The notes under the pieces were generated by a model, which saw nothing but the letters and a program-made list of their open reading frames with translations, had not been told where the DNA came from and did no database searches. The translations under genes were made by a program, and so were the position numbers. Below, in pieces: positions 3,844 through 5,719 of a DNA stretch of 5,719 nt. Positions within the stretch are counted from its first letter, which is position 1. Each line of letters starts with the position of its first letter. Origin of the DNA: an uncultured Bacteroidales bacterium (GTDB lineage: Bacteria > Bacteroidota > Bacteroidia > Bacteroidales > UBA932); NCBI GenBank assembly GCA_902461985.1, contig CABQAB010000140.1:1-5719 (forward strand), written 5' to 3'.

Positions 3844-5719
3844 TTAAGGAAGAGATACAGGGATGTACTCGATGGCCGAATTGACCGTGAGGTCGTTTCC
3901 TGAAGCAGACCAGTCTTTCACTGTATTAGTGTCCTTGTCATCCTCATTGAATCTCCAGTATGCCACAAGACCTTCTGAAGAAGGGTCTACGTAGTACCGA
4001 TGGTTTTCAGCATTGAGTTCACTCGTAGTCAGCACCTTGTTCCATATTCTGACCTCAGACATCCAGCCCTGGAAATCACGGTTGTTGTCGTAGGAACGTC
4101 CAATCCAGAATGCGTATTTTCCGAGATTAGGTATCCTGTTCTCGAATCCCTCCTGAATATAAGGCACTCCGAAGCTGACTTCAGCAGTAGGAATCGTTAT
4201 CGGATAGCAACTATTGGTAGTTTTACCAGGCTGGCCCATATAGAGAGTCACAGTGCCGCTGTCAAAGGTAACGACAAGATGGAGCCATTTCTGTAAATGG
4301 CCGAAATTGCCTGACATAGTGCTTAACGTCCAATATTGTCCCGATTTAGCACCACCGTTATATGCAACCTGAATCTGATTATGCGGAACACCGTTGGTTT
4401 CACCACTACCCATACGGATAAGGAAGTGGTTCTCAATTCCGAGGAGAGTTGAAATGCTGTTTCCGGTCTTCCATTCCTGGACATTGATGAGCATCTCAAT
4501 AGTGAACTTGCTCAGATTGTTAAGTGCGTCTGCATTATTCCATGTCTTTGGATAAGCATAGTGCTTCTTCATGTTGGCCACATAGTTGATGAGCGCACTC
4601 TTCTTCAGGGTAACCGGCACTTTGACTTCCGGCACAGACGAAGAAACAGGCTTGAAGACGATGTTGTATGTTGTCCTGTCGCTGACTGCAGCAGCATTGA
4701 ACTTCTCGACATTGTCCGCCGCAGTGCCGACGTGGGTAATGCCGCTTGCGTCTGAAAGGTCGATTTCATACTCAATGTTTGCAGTGACAGGAATTTCAAA
4801 ATCGCCGCCTTCAAGTCCGAGAACGATTTCCTTTGCGCTGATTTCAAGCCTGTCAGTCTGTTTCTGATTGACCTGTACTGTTACGGAAAGATCTTCACCG
4901 TTGCTGATGGTAATGACTGCAGAACGATTTTCGTAAGTTGCGTTTTCTGCTGCATTGAAGAAGAAATCCACAGTGTTGTCGCCCTGGTCTGAAGCTTTGG
5001 AAGTAATCCATGAAGCCTCGTCAGGAACAGTGACGAAAAGGTTTTCTGCCGGGATGTTGGACTCAACTGAAACAGTGAAGTCGCCTCCTTGTTTGTCGAA
5101 TTCGACTACCTCTTCCGTAGTAAGGGCGAGAGTCCAGACTTTGGCTTTGGAAGTCACAGTAAGTTCAACTGTTTTTCCCTCATTTGCAAAGCTGAAAGTA
5201 GCAGCAAGGTCTTCCTTGCCGACATTTGGAGCGACATTGAAAGTCACGATGTCACCGTCTTCGCCTTGCTCGGCAGAAGGAGTGACCCAGTCATATTCGG
5301 CTGCCGGCGTGAGTGTCCATGAAGCACTTTCGTCATTTGCAAGACTGGTTACCATGACATCGGAGCTGCCGCCACCAGCTTCAAAACTGAGAGTTGCAGG
5401 AGCGAGTTCGAGAGTGTAGTCAACAGGAATCGTCTTCTTCGAAAGAATGGTGAACTCATCAGTGGCTTTGCCGCAGGTAAAGGTGAAGGTAGCATTGCGG
5501 TCCTCAAGAGTCTCGTTCGGCTTGACTTCGAAAACGACCTTGTCGCCGTCCTTGCCTTCCACAGCCGATGGAGTGACCCAGTCATAAGTCACTTCAGAAG
5601 AGAGAGTCCAGTCTCCGGACGATGCCACAAGCACCTCCACTTTGTCACCGGTGCTCTCTACTTCGGCGGATTCAGGCGTGACAGCAATCTCGTCTTTTGC
5701 AGGCTCCTGTCCCGGATCG
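3844..5719 (-). CDS. BACON-repeat and LamG-domain protein, probable surface lipoprotein (5' partial)
   Basis: The frame is open from the right edge to TAA (3846-3844), giving 624 residues; the true start lies outside. The first visible residues are DPGQEPAKDEIAVTP, the type of linker that follows a lipobox cysteine in Bacteroidota lipoproteins, so the N-terminus is probably only some 20-30 residues away (inferred). Four Ig-like BACON-type repeats follow at about 9-96, 97-194, 195-288 and 289-374. The first two share YDWVTPSA and the pattern G-x-DGD-x-V-x-F-x-V. The third has ASWITS; the fourth is degenerate. From about 375 a LamG/concanavalin-A-like domain is recognised by FTIEMLINVQEW, WLHLVVTFDSGTVTLYMGQP, GWMSEVRIWNKVLTTSEL and LVAYWRFNEDDKD. 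Such proteins bind or help process glycans at the cell surface, often beside SusC/SusD or glycosidase genes; none is visible here. The ligand is unknown, and no catalytic residues are recognised. GTG 5640 is not the start, because the frame continues upstream with the same repeat. Confidence 0.88.
   Translation of the reverse strand, partial: DPGQEPAKDEIAVTPESAEVESTGDKVEVLVASSGDWTLSSEVTYDWVTPSAVEGKDGDKVVFEVKPNETLEDRNATFTFTCGKATDEFTILSKKTIPVDYTLELAPATLSFEAGGGSSDVMVTSLANDESASWTLTPAAEYDWVTPSAEQGEDGDIVTFNVAPNVGKEDLAATFSFANEGKTVELTVTSKAKVWTLALTTEEVVEFDKQGGDFTVSVESNIPAENLFVTVPDEASWITSKASDQGDNTVDFFFNAAENATYENRSAVITISNGEDLSVTVQVNQKQTDRLEISAKEIVLGLEGGDFEIPVTANIEYEIDLSDASGITHVGTAADNVEKFNAAAVSDRTTYNIVFKPVSSSVPEVKVPVTLKKSALINYVANMKKHYAYPKTWNNADALNNLSKFTIEMLINVQEWKTGNSISTLLGIENHFLIRMGSGETNGVPHNQIQVAYNGGAKSGQYWTLSTMSGNFGHLQKWLHLVVTFDSGTVTLYMGQPGKTTNSCYPITIPTAEVSFGVPYIQEGFENRIPNLGKYAFWIGRSYDNNRDFQGWMSEVRIWNKVLTTSELNAENHRYYVDPSSEGLVAYWRFNEDDKDTNTVKDWSASGNDLTVNSAIEYIPVSLP
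4597..5694 (-). repeat. Four tandem BACON-like domain repeats
   Basis: The approximate units are 5694-5431, 5430-5137, 5136-4855 and 4854-4597, each of 86-98 residues. Units 1 and 2 share YDWVTPSA, and their DNA shares the identical 17-mer GGAGTGACCCAGTCATA (plus strand 5570-5586 and 5279-5295). Units 3 and 4 are progressively more divergent, and unit 4 lacks the core Trp motif. This suggests recent duplication at the N-terminal side. Confidence 0.75.

Noticed and set aside
5638..5640. GTG at 5640 as start of the BACON/LamG gene
   Set aside because: The frame is open to the window edge, and the upstream residues complete the first BACON-like repeat, so the gene is cut by the edge.

Overview
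The window looks like a chromosomal segment of a Bacteroidales bacterium (phylum Bacteroidota). The clues are a cell-surface type protein built of BACON-like repeats plus a LamG/concanavalin-A-like domain, promoters matching the Bacteroidota pattern (TTTG, about 20 bp, TAnnTTTG), starts without strong Shine-Dalgarno sequences, and a PurL-derived protein that matches the long single-chain PurL form found in this phylum. Family assignments come from motifs read by eye; no database search was possible.

Layout, left to right. Positions 1-159 are non-coding. They hold a perfect 16-bp inverted repeat (1-16/46-61), a possible leftward promoter, and four tandem units of 22 bp (76-163). Positions 160-1440 (minus) encode a 426-residue protein. 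It aligns by motifs to only the second AIR-synthase-like half of FGAM synthase (PurL). It lacks the other PurL domains, has degenerate active-site motifs and carries a very acidic insert, so it is probably a pseudoenzyme. Positions 1441-1492 form a 52-bp divergent promoter region whose core is an 18-bp perfect palindrome giving a -7 box on each strand. Positions 1493-3001 (plus) encode FolC, with an in-frame heptapeptide repeat expansion. Positions 2864-3697 (minus) encode a YqiA-like alpha/beta hydrolase whose C-terminus runs antisense into the folC 3' end. Positions 3698-3843 hold a strong hairpin, probably the terminator of the next gene, and a candidate -7 box for the hydrolase. From 3844 to the right edge (minus) lies a partial gene for a probable exported lipoprotein with four BACON-like repeats and a C-terminal LamG domain; its start lies outside the window.

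How the parts may fit together. FolC makes dihydrofolate and folylpolyglutamates, the one-carbon carriers used in purine synthesis, and the divergent neighbour descends from a purine-synthesis enzyme. The shared back-to-back promoter makes a regulatory link between folate and purine supply conceivable, but that is inference. The hydrolase and the BACON/LamG protein appear to be separate transcription units. The most unusual items are the truncated PurL-like protein, the palindromic divergent promoter, the 21-bp repeat in folC and the antisense-overprinted hydrolase tail.
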